Positions 28,624-37,270 of a DNA stretch of 64,000 nt are shown in pieces. The notes beneath the pieces are model-generated. The model saw only the letters and a program-made list of their open reading frames with translations, made no database searches and was not told the origin of the DNA. This DNA is from Planctomycetota bacterium (GTDB lineage Bacteria; Planctomycetota; UBA1135; GCA-002686595): NCBI GenBank assembly GCA_016795205.1, contig JAEUHZ010000049.1, forward strand, positions 37,025-101,024. Direction: 5' to 3'. How positions within the stretch are numbered: the first letter of the stretch is position 1; each line of letters opens with the position of its first letter. The position numbers and the translations under genes are program-made.

Positions 28624-30003
28624 TCAAGCTCCGACCGTGACGACCGTGACCTTGGGTGTGACGAACGACTTGCGCAGGAGCGCCGGCCAGAACCCGATGA
28701 TCTCGGTCGCCTTGGGGCGGCCGCCGGCGAAGCCGGTCACGCCCGGTGGGCCGCTCGTGACCAAGGGCACGAGCTCCATCCCGAAGCGGTTGACCTTGGC
28801 CTCGTCGGAACCCTTGACGCCCATGCGCAGCACGATCTCGCTGGGATCCTCGCGCTCGGCGCTGGCGATGCCGGCGTGGCAGGTGTTGGCGCCCAGGAAC
28901 TCGACCAGGCGCTCCTCGGGCGCGTAGTGCGCGCCGTCGAGCGCGAGGCGCTGCCAGACGATCTCGGCGCACAGCCGCGCCTTGGCCAGCGCCTCGGGGC
29001 CGCTGATCGTCAGCTCGCCGACGGCCTTGAAGCCGTTGGCGTAGCTGGCCGAGACCTTGAAGAACGGCGTCGGCGGTCCGCCTCGCACGCCGCTGACCTC
29101 GACGCGGTCGCGGCCGCCGGTGCGCAGGCGGATCGTCGTGAAGTCCGCGGTGCAGTCGGGGCCCAGGTAGGCCCGCGGGTCGCCCATCTCGTAGGCCAGT
29201 TGGTGCAGGACGCTGCTCTCGTTCACGAGACCACCCGTGCCCGCGTGCTTCGTGATCGCGAACGTGCCATCGGCGCGCATCTCGATCAGCGGGTAACCGA
29301 TGCGCGCCATGTCGGGCACGCTGCGCCAGTCCGTGAAATTGCCGCCGGTGCACTGCGCTCCGCACTCGACGATGTGGCCAGCGACCGTGCCGGCCGCGAG
29401 CAGGTCGTGGTCGCCAGGCTTCCAGCCGAACTCGTGGATCATCGGCCCCAGCACGAGCCCGGGGTCCGTGCCGCGGCCCGTGATCACGATCTGCGCACCT
29501 TGATCGAGCGCTTCGGCGATCGGGAACGCGCCCAGGTACACGTTCGCGCTGGTCAAGCGCTCGCGCACGGTCGCGAGCGGTGCGCCCGTGTCCATGTTCG
29601 CCAGCGGCTCTCCCGCGGCGACGAGCTCGTCGATCCGCCCGAACACGTCGTCGCCCTCGACGATCCCGAGCTTGACGCCCTGGTAGCCGCGCTTGGCGAT
29701 GACCGCCGCGACGGCCTCCATGCAGCCCCTCGGGTTCACCCCACCCGCGTTGGCGACGACCTTGATCCCCTGCTCGACGAGCTCGGGCAGGATGCGCTCG
29801 ACGAGCCGCACGAAGTCGGTGGCGTAGCCCGCGTTCGGGTTGCGCGCGCGCAGCTTCTGCATGATCGACATCGTGACCTCGGCCAGGTAGTCGAGCGTCA
29901 GGTAGTCGACCGGTCCCTCGCGGACGAGGCGCACGGGAGCCAGGATCGAGTCGCCCCAGAAGCCCTGGCCGTTGGCGATGCGGACGAAGCTCGGTCGGGT
30001 CAT
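28624..30003 (-). CDS. AtuA-family protein (DUF1446, acyclic terpene utilisation-like)
   Basis: This 459-residue protein starts MTRPSFVRIANGQGFWGDS, the conserved N-terminus of the AtuA/DUF1446 family. Other typical segments are DYLTLDYLAEVTMSIMQK, VVANAGGVNPRGCMEAV, QIVITGRGTDPGLVLGPMI and CGAQCTGGNFTDW. The family is named for a gene needed for citronellol/geraniol use in Pseudomonas, but its reaction is not established; homologues are widespread outside terpene pathways. No acyl-CoA dehydrogenase or biotin carboxylase of an atu or liu cluster is nearby, so the substrate is open. It forms a two-gene unit with the AtuA-like small protein. Confidence 0.9.
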   Translation of the reverse strand: MTRPSFVRIANGQGFWGDSILAPVRLVREGPVDYLTLDYLAEVTMSIMQKLRARNPNAGYATDFVRLVERILPELVEQGIKVVANAGGVNPRGCMEAVAAVIAKRGYQGVKLGIVEGDDVFGRIDELVAAGEPLANMDTGAPLATVRERLTSANVYLGAFPIAEALDQGAQIVITGRGTDPGLVLGPMIHEFGWKPGDHDLLAAGTVAGHIVECGAQCTGGNFTDWRSVPDMARIGYPLIEMRADGTFAITKHAGTGGLVNESSVLHQLAYEMGDPRAYLGPDCTADFTTIRLRTGGRDRVEVSGVRGGPPTPFFKVSASYANGFKAVGELTISGPEALAKARLCAEIVWQRLALDGAHYAPEERLVEFLGANTCHAGIASAEREDPSEIVLRMGVKGSDEAKVNRFGMELVPLVTSGPPGVTGFAGGRPKATEIIGFWPALLRKSFVTPKVTVVTVGA

Positions 30004-30214
30004 GGGTTCCGTAGGGAGGGCTGGCCGGGACGCGCCGGCGGAAGAGTCTACCGGGCCGGCGGTGCCCCCCGTGAGCCGCGGAAGGTGGTTCCCGTCACGC
30101 GACCGGACACACGCGCGGCACGCTCAAGGTCGGGCCCCTCGAACCTCGATCAGCGGACAGCCCGACCGGCGCCGCGTGCGGCCGCGCAGGTCCGAGACGC
30201 GAAGGCGCACCCGC

Positions 30215-33200
30215 TTGGACTTTCCCCCGTTTCCGCGCGAGGAGGCCGAACGCCTCGCCGAGCTCGAGGCGCTCAGGATCCTCGACACCTCCCCCGAGGA
30301 CGCCTACGAGGACCTCGTGCGCCTGGCAGTGCGCACGACGGGCGTGCCCATCGCGCTCTTCTCGCTGGTCGATGCCGACCGCATCTGGATCAAGGCCGCG
30401 GCAGGCATCGACCTGTCCCAGGTCCCGCGCGACACCGGACTGTGCGGCCTGACGATCCAAGAGCCCGACCGTCCCTGCGTGATCCCGAACGCCGAGACCG
30501 ATCCGCGCTCGGCCCAGTGCCCGTACGTGACCGGCCCGCCGCGCCTGCGCGCCTACGCCGGGATGACGGTCTCGACCGCCAGCGGGCGCGCCGTCGGCGT
30601 CCTGTGCGTGGCCGACCGCCGGCCGCGCAGCTTCAGCCCGGACGAGGTGGACTCCCTGCAGCGCCTCGCGCGCCAGGCCGGGCGGCTCCTCGACCTGCGG
30701 CGAGCGCGGCTCGAGCTGTCGGACGCCGCGCGGCGCGAGGAGCGCGTGTCGGTCGACCTGGCGCGCAGCCAGCGACGTCTCGACGTGCTGAACGAGCTCG
30801 CCATCGCGATCCATGCCGATCACTCGGCCGCCGAGATCTCGCGCATCGCCGTGTCGGTCCTAGCGCGCCACCTGCGCGGCGTGCGCGTCGCCTACTCGAC
30901 CATCGACTCGCGTGGGCTGATGCGCGTGCTCGACTCCGTGGAACCCGAGGGCATGCCGCGCATCGCCGGAGCGGCCATGGACGTCTCCGCAGCCGGCGCC
31001 TATCTCTCGGCGCTGCGCCTGGGGGACAGCGTGATCACCGAGGATGTGTGCCAGAGTCGCATCCTGGCACCGATCTCGGCCGACTTCCTCGCGGCGGGCG
31101 CCGAGGCCTGCCTGGACGTTCCCGTGCGCCACGGATCCGGCCTGACGGGGCTGCTGTGCATCGATTCGCCCGCCCCGCGCGCCTGGGGCCGGCACGAAGC
31201 GGCGCTGCTCACCGAGGTCGCCTCGCAACTCGGCCACTACCTGCAGCGCGCGCACCTGGAGGCCGAGCGCACCGCGGCGCGCGACCTGCGGCGCGTCCAG
31301 GAGGAGCGCTGGATGCAGGCCACGCAGGGCACCGGCGACTCGATCTGGGATCTCGACGTCGAATCGGGGCGCATCTTCTGTTCCGCACGTCTGGCCGAGG
31401 TGATCGGCGCCCGCGGCGGGCTCCCGGGGCGCCTCGTCGACTGGCACGAACGCGTCCACCCCGACGACCGCGCGGCCGTCCAGGCGGCGCTCGCGGATCA
31501 CGTCGCGGGCCGCAGCAAGTCCTACTGCGCCGAGTACCGCGTGACGGCCGCCGACGGCAGCGTGCGCTGGATCCTCGATCGCGGCCGCGCCATTCACGAC
31601 GCGGAGGGCCGCGCCGTGCGCGTGGCCGGCACGCACGCCGACATCACGACCCGGAAGCTGTGGGAGGAGGAGCTGGCCATCGCGCGTGACGCAGCCCTGG
31701 ACGCGGCCCGCCTCAAGTCGCAGTTCCTGGCGAACATGAGCCACGAGATCCGCACGCCGATGAACGGCGTGATCGGGATGATCGACCTGCTGCTGCAGAC
31801 CGACCTCGATCCCGAGCAGCGCGGCTATGCCGAGACCGTGCACACCTGCGGCCAAGGCCTGCTCACGGTCCTCAACGACATCCTGGACTGGTCCAAGATC
31901 GAGGCCGGCCGCCTGCAGTTGGAGTCCGTCGAGTTCGATCCCGCGCAGCTGCTCGAGGACGTCGTGGAGCTTTCGGCCTCGGTCGCGCACGGCAAGGGCG
32001 TCCGCATCGCAGCGGCCCCGGCGGCCGACTTCCCGCGCCTGGTCGTGGGCGATCCGCACCGGCTGCGGCAGGTGCTGTCGAACCTGGTGGGCAACGCGGT
32101 CAAGTTCACGAGCACGGGCGGCGTGCTGGTCCGGGCGCAGGTCGCGCGCTCGGCTCTGGGGCGCGCTGCCCTGCGCTTCGAGGTCGCCGACACCGGGATC
32201 GGCATCGAGGTCGAGGCCCAGGCGCGGCTGTTCCAGAGCTTCAGCCAGGCCGACGGATCCACGAGCCGCCGCTTCGGCGGCACGGGGCTGGGCCTCGCGA
32301 TCAGCCGTCAACTCGTCGAGATGATGAAGGGCCGGATCGGCGTGACGTCCGAGCCCGGGCGCGGGTCCGTGTTCTGGTTCCAGGTCGAGGTCGGGCTCGA
32401 CCCCGCGCACGAGCGACCGGCTGCGAGGCCCCTGGCAGGACGCCGCTACCTGGCGATCTCGCCGCACGTCGAGGAGCGCGAGGCCATCGCCGCCCAGCTC
32501 GCGGGCTTGGGCGCCGAGACCGAGCACGCGGCGGGCTTCGACGACGCAGCCGCGTGTGCGCGCCAGCGCTCGCTGGACGGAATCCTGGTCGACGGCGTCC
32601 TCGTGGCCGGCGCGGGGCCCGAGGCCGAAGCGATCCTCTCGGGACCGACACCGCTCGTGCTCCTGACGCCGCTGGGTGGGCGGCCGGATCCGGCCGTCTT
32701 CGCGCGTGCCGCCTGGGCCGAGCGCCTCGGGTTGCCCCTGCGGCGCTCCCGGCTGTGGTCGGCGCTGAGCGCGGCTCCGTCCGCCGCGGGCCCGCTGCCC
32801 GCGGCCTTGCCCGTCGATCCGGGGGGCGCGGGCGCGAACCTGGGACGGCGTCGCATCCTGCTGGCCGAGGACAACGCCGTGAACCAGCGCGTCGCCGTGC
32901 GCATGCTCGAACGCCTCGGCTGCGCCGTCGAGGTGGCGTCCGACGGGCGCGCCGCGATCGAGGCCTGGAAGCAGGGTCGTCACGACCTGGTCCTCATGGA
33001 CCTGCAGATGCCGGGCGTCGACGGCATCGAAGCCGCCGCCTCGATCCGCGCCGCGGAGGCTGGCGGGCCGCGCGTGCCGATCCTCGCGCTGACCGCCAGC
33101 GCCGCCGGGGAAGATCGGGAGCGCTGTCTGGCGGCCGGGATGGACGGCTGCCTCACGAAGCCGATCCAGTCCGCGACGCTCGAGGAGGCACTCGAGCGCT

Positions 33201-33256
33201 GGGCTCCGCGCGCCGCGGATGACGCGCCGTCGCGCGAGCGGCCGTCCGCTGCCTGA
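30215..33256 (+). CDS. Soluble hybrid histidine kinase (GAF-GAF-PAS-HisKA-HATPase-pseudoREC-REC)
   Basis: This protein is about 1013 residues with no transmembrane segments, so it is cytoplasmic. A first GAF (about 15-160; LRILDTSPEDAYEDLVRLA, a widespread start) is followed by a second GAF (about 195-345). A PAS/PAC domain comes next (about 365-490; DWHERVHPDDRAAVQAAL). The HisKA has His510 in ANMSHEIRTPMNG. The HATPase has NLVGNAVKFTS, DTGIGIE and FGGTGLGLAI. A degenerate receiver-like stretch of about 100 residues lacks the phosphoacceptor pattern. The final receiver has ILLAEDNAVNQRVA and Asp929 in LVLMDLQMPG, with a Lys in LTKPIQ. The kinase signals through that receiver or an unlinked partner. 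No ATG is near the conserved start, so the TTG at 30215, with gaagg upstream, is taken. Confidence 0.93.
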   Translation: MDFPPFPREEAERLAELEALRILDTSPEDAYEDLVRLAVRTTGVPIALFSLVDADRIWIKAAAGIDLSQVPRDTGLCGLTIQEPDRPCVIPNAETDPRSAQCPYVTGPPRLRAYAGMTVSTASGRAVGVLCVADRRPRSFSPDEVDSLQRLARQAGRLLDLRRARLELSDAARREERVSVDLARSQRRLDVLNELAIAIHADHSAAEISRIAVSVLARHLRGVRVAYSTIDSRGLMRVLDSVEPEGMPRIAGAAMDVSAAGAYLSALRLGDSVITEDVCQSRILAPISADFLAAGAEACLDVPVRHGSGLTGLLCIDSPAPRAWGRHEAALLTEVASQLGHYLQRAHLEAERTAARDLRRVQEERWMQATQGTGDSIWDLDVESGRIFCSARLAEVIGARGGLPGRLVDWHERVHPDDRAAVQAALADHVAGRSKSYCAEYRVTAADGSVRWILDRGRAIHDAEGRAVRVAGTHADITTRKLWEEELAIARDAALDAARLKSQFLANMSHEIRTPMNGVIGMIDLLLQTDLDPEQRGYAETVHTCGQGLLTVLNDILDWSKIEAGRLQLESVEFDPAQLLEDVVELSASVAHGKGVRIAAAPAADFPRLVVGDPHRLRQVLSNLVGNAVKFTSTGGVLVRAQVARSALGRAALRFEVADTGIGIEVEAQARLFQSFSQADGSTSRRFGGTGLGLAISRQLVEMMKGRIGVTSEPGRGSVFWFQVEVGLDPAHERPAARPLAGRRYLAISPHVEEREAIAAQLAGLGAETEHAAGFDDAAACARQRSLDGILVDGVLVAGAGPEAEAILSGPTPLVLLTPLGGRPDPAVFARAAWAERLGLPLRRSRLWSALSAAPSAAGPLPAALPVDPGGAGANLGRRRILLAEDNAVNQRVAVRMLERLGCAVEVASDGRAAIEAWKQGRHDLVLMDLQMPGVDGIEAAASIRAAEAGGPRVPILALTASAAGEDRERCLAAGMDGCLTKPIQSATLEEALERWAPRAADDAPSRERPSAA

Positions 33257-33275
33257 GTCCGCGCGGGCCGTGCCG

Positions 33276-34340
33276 TCAGGCCAGAGCCGCCGCGAGCATT
33301 CGGTGGAAGTGGTGCAGGGCCGCCTCGCGCTCCGGTGCGTAGCGGCCGCGCTCGAAGAGCCGCGAGCGCATGCCGCGCTGCACGTCGGCCACCACGGCCT
33401 CGTCCTCGAACTCGATGCGGTCGAGGTCTTGCCCGCCCTCGCGCTCGAAAGCGGCGGCGTCGGCGACCCAGGTCTCGAAGCGCACGCGCGTGCGGTCCAC
33501 GCCGCGCGGCTCGACCAGGTTCAGGGAGAGCCCCCAGGGGTAGAAGTTCAGCATCAGGTTCGGGAAGACCCAGGCGTAGTAGGCGGCGACGCCGCCGGGG
33601 CCCGCGAAGCTCGGCGCTCCCGGCCTGGCTCGCGCGACCTGCAGGCTCGCATGCCGGAAGAGCTCGATGGCGTAGCACTTCTGCTCGATGCGCGCCGCGA
33701 GGGTCGGGTGCACGTAGGGGATGTGCAGTCCTTCCAGGTAGTTGTCCACGTACAGTGCCCAGTTCGCCGGGAACTCGAAGGCGCGGTCGCGCGAGGCGTC
33801 GTGGACCAGGCGCTCGATCCGCACGGCGGACAGACGCTCGGCGAGGTCGCCGAGCAGCTCCGCCAAGCTCACGCGGGGCAAGAGCGCGGTGAAGCGCAGC
33901 GGGCCGAGCCGCTCCAGCGGCAACGCGCGGAGGTCGTCGCGGTGGGTCGGGAAATGCTCGGCGCACTGGAACTCGGGGGCCGACCGGAACGCGCCGTCGA
34001 GCGCGAACCGTCGTCCGTGGTAGCCACACACGAGGCCCTGCGCGGCGCTGGCGGCGCGGGCCACCAGCGCACCGCGGTGCGTGCAGACGTTCGAGAGCAC
34101 GCGCTCGGTCCCCGTCTCGTCGCGCGTCAGCACGAGCGGCTCGCCGATCAGGCCTTCGAGCAGCGTGAAGGGAGCGAGGCCGGGTCCCTCCGCCGGCAAG
34201 TCGGCGCGCGCGTACTGCCAGGAACGCGCGAAGACGAGCTCCTTCTCTCGATCGAGGATCGCTGGGTCCGTGTAGAGGCACGCGGGCGGGGTTTCCGCCT
34301 TGCGCACGTCAGGATGGATGTCGATGCGCTGGGGGGCCAT
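33276..34340 (-). CDS. Rieske-type non-heme iron oxygenase, alpha-subunit family
   Basis: This 354-residue protein has an N-terminal Rieske [2Fe-2S] domain with NVCTHRGALV and CGYHGRRF (Cys-x-His and Cys-x-x-His) and a C-terminal catalytic domain. The latter has the mononuclear iron motif DNYLEGLHIPYVHP (two His, with a nearby conserved Asp/Glu) and a late acidic segment DRIEFEDEAVV. The overall size and the PWGLSLNLVEP end recall choline/carnitine-type and related oxygenases rather than large aromatic dioxygenases. No ferredoxin or reductase gene is adjacent, so the electron donor is encoded elsewhere. The ATG at 34340, 8 nt after a GGAG, gives the normal N-terminus MAPQRIDIHPDVR. Confidence 0.9.
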   Translation of the reverse strand: MAPQRIDIHPDVRKAETPPACLYTDPAILDREKELVFARSWQYARADLPAEGPGLAPFTLLEGLIGEPLVLTRDETGTERVLSNVCTHRGALVARAASAAQGLVCGYHGRRFALDGAFRSAPEFQCAEHFPTHRDDLRALPLERLGPLRFTALLPRVSLAELLGDLAERLSAVRIERLVHDASRDRAFEFPANWALYVDNYLEGLHIPYVHPTLAARIEQKCYAIELFRHASLQVARARPGAPSFAGPGGVAAYYAWVFPNLMLNFYPWGLSLNLVEPRGVDRTRVRFETWVADAAAFEREGGQDLDRIEFEDEAVVADVQRGMRSRLFERGRYAPEREAALHHFHRMLAAALA

Positions 34341-34402
34341 GCGATGCTCCGCCTCGGTGAGCACCACCGTACGACCCGCGCGCATGGGGCGCCAAGCTGG
34401 GC

Positions 34403-34741
34403 TCACGCAGGCGGCAGGAGTGCGTCCCCGGCCGGAGCCTCGCGGGCCCGGGCGTCGATCCACGCGGCCAGCGCGCGAGTGTCGAGCTCCGCGTCGAGCG
34501 AGGCGGTCGCGAGCGTCCGCGCACACTTCGTCGCGAGCCCGCGGTAGCCGGACTCCCGGCCGGCCGCGCGGTGCAGGCAGGCGGCGGCCCACTGCGCCAG
34601 GGCGCGCGCGGCCTCTCCGACGGGTCGTCCGCGGTGCGCGCGCCAAGCCTCCTCGAAGGCCTCGTGGGCCTGGCGCGACTGGCCGTCCTCCAGGAGTCGC
34701 AGGCCGTCCGCCAGCTCCGGCGCGCGGCGCCAGCGGCTCAC
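34403..34741 (-). CDS. DUF309 family helical protein
   Basis: This 112-residue protein has the DUF309 signature GQSRQAHEAFEEAWRAHRG (acidic helix with EAxE..W) and a second helix WAAACLHRAAGRESGYRGLA. The family is a small all-alpha fold of unknown function. It begins with GTG at 34741-34739, whose last bases form the TGA of the upstream gluzincin gene (GTGA overlap), so it is translationally coupled to a secreted peptidase although it has no export signal itself. Confidence 0.82.
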   Translation of the reverse strand: MSRWRRAPELADGLRLLEDGQSRQAHEAFEEAWRAHRGRPVGEAARALAQWAAACLHRAAGRESGYRGLATKCARTLATASLDAELDTRALAAWIDARAREAPAGDALLPPA

Positions 34742-37248
34742 GGCACGAGCTCCACGCGCGCATCCTCGAAGCGTGCGTGGGCGTTCCTCACGAAGATCCC
34801 GGCGTGCCTGACCTGCGCGGGGCCGGACTCCAGGCGTGCCTCCGCCACGCGCGTCGCGTCGATCTCGATCTCGAGCGCGCCATCGGCGCGCACGCGTACC
34901 CCGAGCTCGACCGCCGCGCCGGCCGCGATGGCCGGGGCGAGCGGGATCGTGCGCGTCCGCCGCAGCGTCGAGGCGCCACGCGGCGCGGCGTTCAGCGTCC
35001 ACACCCCCAGGAGCCCGGCGTCGTCCACGCCGATCAGCGTCGCGCCGCGCTCGGGAGCGCCGGACGCCACGAGCCCGAACGTCGCGCCTGGGACGCGCTC
35101 GCCCAGCGGCTGGATTCGCGCGCGCACGACGTACTCGACGCCGGCCTCGAACGACGTGTCGACCAGCGCGACGGCCCGCACGCCGGCCAGGACGGCACCC
35201 TCCGGCGAGGTCTCGAAGCGCTCGGGCGGCACGGCCAGGAGCGGCTGCCACGCCCCCGCCCCCGTGGACAGCTCCCGGATCGTTCCCCGCAGGAGTCCCC
35301 GGGTGCGCGCCTCGGCGCGCAGCTCGGCTGCGGCCGCGGCCAGGGGCTCGTCGAGCACGCTGGCGAGATCGGAGGCCAGCGTGAACGCGCGCAGGACCAA
35401 GCCCGCATCGCGGTAGTCCTCGACGAGCGCCAGGGCCGTGCGGGAGAGCTCGCTCGTGCGGCGGCGCGCGGAGCGCAAGGCGGCGTTCCTGCGGTCGAGC
35501 CTGGCGACGCGTTTCTCCAGCGTGGACCGTCGCGCTTCATCGAGCGTGAACCGGCCGCGCGCCGCGAGGTCGAGCACGTCCTCGATGAGGGCCGCCGCCG
35601 AGGCCTGGCGCGTGAGCCGCTCGAGCACGTCGGCTTGGCGCAGGAGGAGCTCGGGATCGGGCTGGTCAGCGTCGATGCGCGTGCGAATCCACTCGAAGTG
35701 CACGAGCGCGCGCTCGAGCAGCTCCTCGGGGCGGGCGCCCCGCTTCTGCCGCGCGCCGCTCGCCGCTTCGGCGGCCGCGATCAAGCGCTCGATCCGCGCC
35801 AGACGCAGCGCGCGCGCCGGCGCGCCGCGGCCGTGCAGGGGCGCGACCTCGTCGAGGATCCAGCGCTCCCAATCGCGCTCGAACGAGGCGAAGTCGGGAT
35901 GGTTGCGCGGCGCACGAGCCCCCAGGAAGGTGCCCTCGAAGGCCTCGAACGGGGCCGTTCCGCGGCGCACGACCTCGTCGCGGTACTGCGCGTAGAGCGG
36001 CCGGTAGACCTGCTCGAGGGTCGCTGGGTCCTCGTATTCGAGCAGGTAGTACACGAGGCCCCAGCCCCACGCGTAGTACTCCGCGGCGTACGAGCCGGCC
36101 CCGGCGTACTCGACGACGTCGCGCAGCCGTGGCGCCTGGCGCGAGGCGATCTGGCGGACGAGCACTTCGAGCCGCCGCTCGGCGGCGCGCGGCCACAGCA
36201 CGCGGCCATCGGCCAGCGCCACGGTGCCCTCGAAGAAGCTCGACGTGCCCTCGTTGAGCCAAGCCGGCACGCGGCCCGTGCCGGCCAGCAAGGACATGAA
36301 CTGGTGACTCGCCTCGTGGAACAGCGTCTCGAGCATGTCGTCGAGCGAGCGCGTCGAGCTGCGCGTGTCGTAGGAGTGGACCTCGTTCGAGCCGGGCGAC
36401 CACCAGCCCTCCGGCTCGCCTGCGCCCTGCCACCCGCGGAGCATCGTCTGCTTGTCGGGCGCGATGCGGATCGAGGCCTTCGCTGCGCGCGCGCGCTTGA
36501 CGTCGCCGTCGAAGTAGACGCGCACGTAGAACGAGTGCACGTCGTCCATGAGGCGCCCGAGCCGCTCGACGACGTCCGGCTCGAGGTGGCAAGCGAGCAG
36601 GTAGTGCTCGCTCTCGCGCTCGACGAGCGGGAGGGGCGCGCCGGCCGCGGCCGGCGACCCCGGGCGCGCGATCTCCACCCTGCGGAAGGCGGCTTGCGCG
36701 CGTTCGAGGAGCTCCGCGGCGGACCGGGCCTCCTTCCCGCGCGCCAGGCGCGGCAGGCCCTGCGCGATCCGCAGCGCGCGCTCGGGGTCGCCGCCGTCGA
36801 GCAGGTCCTGAGCCGACGCCGCCAGCGTGCTCGTGACCTTGCGCACGAACGGGTCGCGGCGCGCCGAGAGCGGTTCCACGCGCCGCAGCGCGGCGAGCGC
36901 GGCCTTCTCGTCCGTCTCGCGGCCCAGCCGTTGCCAGCCCGCCACCGCGAGGTCCAGGTGGTGCGCGGCCTCGTCGAGCCGGCCCAGCCCCTCGCAGGCC
37001 AGCGCCAAGAGGCGCTGCTCCTCGGGGGGCAGGTCGACGCGCCGCGCACGCTCCCCGAGGAACGCGGCCAGCCCGGTCCAGTCGCGTGCACGCTCGAGAG
37101 ACCGCGCATGCTCGAGCGGCGTCGGCGGCGGGGCGCTGTCGGCGCGCGTCGCCGCCGACGGCCGCGCCCGTCCGGCTTCGTCCCAGGGCGCGGCGGTGAG
37201 CCCGGCGGCGGCCAGGACGAGCAGGGCGGGCGCGAGCGGAATGGTCAC
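34738..37248 (-). CDS. Secreted gluzincin-type metallopeptidase-like protein (DUF1570-like)
   Basis: This 836-residue protein has a signal peptide (MTIPLAPALLVLAAAGLTA). Residues of about 45-190 are TPR-like helices. The central domain holds the zinc motif HEASH (His311, Glu312, His315) in ETLFHEASHQFMSLLAG, and 20 residues on WLNEGTSSFFEG supplies the third ligand Glu. The preceding strands SEHYLLACHLEPDVVERL and ASIRIAPDKQTMLRGW are typical of the MA-like family. The last 230 residues are beta-rich (VEYVVRARIQPLGERV) and may be a carbohydrate-binding-like domain. It likely cleaves extracellular or periplasmic proteins. It lies 22 bp after the upstream secreted protein gene and overlaps the DUF309 gene. 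Confidence 0.85.
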   Translation of the reverse strand: MTIPLAPALLVLAAAGLTAAPWDEAGRARPSAATRADSAPPPTPLEHARSLERARDWTGLAAFLGERARRVDLPPEEQRLLALACEGLGRLDEAAHHLDLAVAGWQRLGRETDEKAALAALRRVEPLSARRDPFVRKVTSTLAASAQDLLDGGDPERALRIAQGLPRLARGKEARSAAELLERAQAAFRRVEIARPGSPAAAGAPLPLVERESEHYLLACHLEPDVVERLGRLMDDVHSFYVRVYFDGDVKRARAAKASIRIAPDKQTMLRGWQGAGEPEGWWSPGSNEVHSYDTRSSTRSLDDMLETLFHEASHQFMSLLAGTGRVPAWLNEGTSSFFEGTVALADGRVLWPRAAERRLEVLVRQIASRQAPRLRDVVEYAGAGSYAAEYYAWGWGLVYYLLEYEDPATLEQVYRPLYAQYRDEVVRRGTAPFEAFEGTFLGARAPRNHPDFASFERDWERWILDEVAPLHGRGAPARALRLARIERLIAAAEAASGARQKRGARPEELLERALVHFEWIRTRIDADQPDPELLLRQADVLERLTRQASAAALIEDVLDLAARGRFTLDEARRSTLEKRVARLDRRNAALRSARRRTSELSRTALALVEDYRDAGLVLRAFTLASDLASVLDEPLAAAAAELRAEARTRGLLRGTIRELSTGAGAWQPLLAVPPERFETSPEGAVLAGVRAVALVDTSFEAGVEYVVRARIQPLGERVPGATFGLVASGAPERGATLIGVDDAGLLGVWTLNAAPRGASTLRRTRTIPLAPAIAAGAAVELGVRVRADGALEIEIDATRVAEARLESGPAQVRHAGIFVRNAHARFEDARVELVP

Positions 37249-37270
37249 CGGAGCCGCCGCCGGGGCGGGG

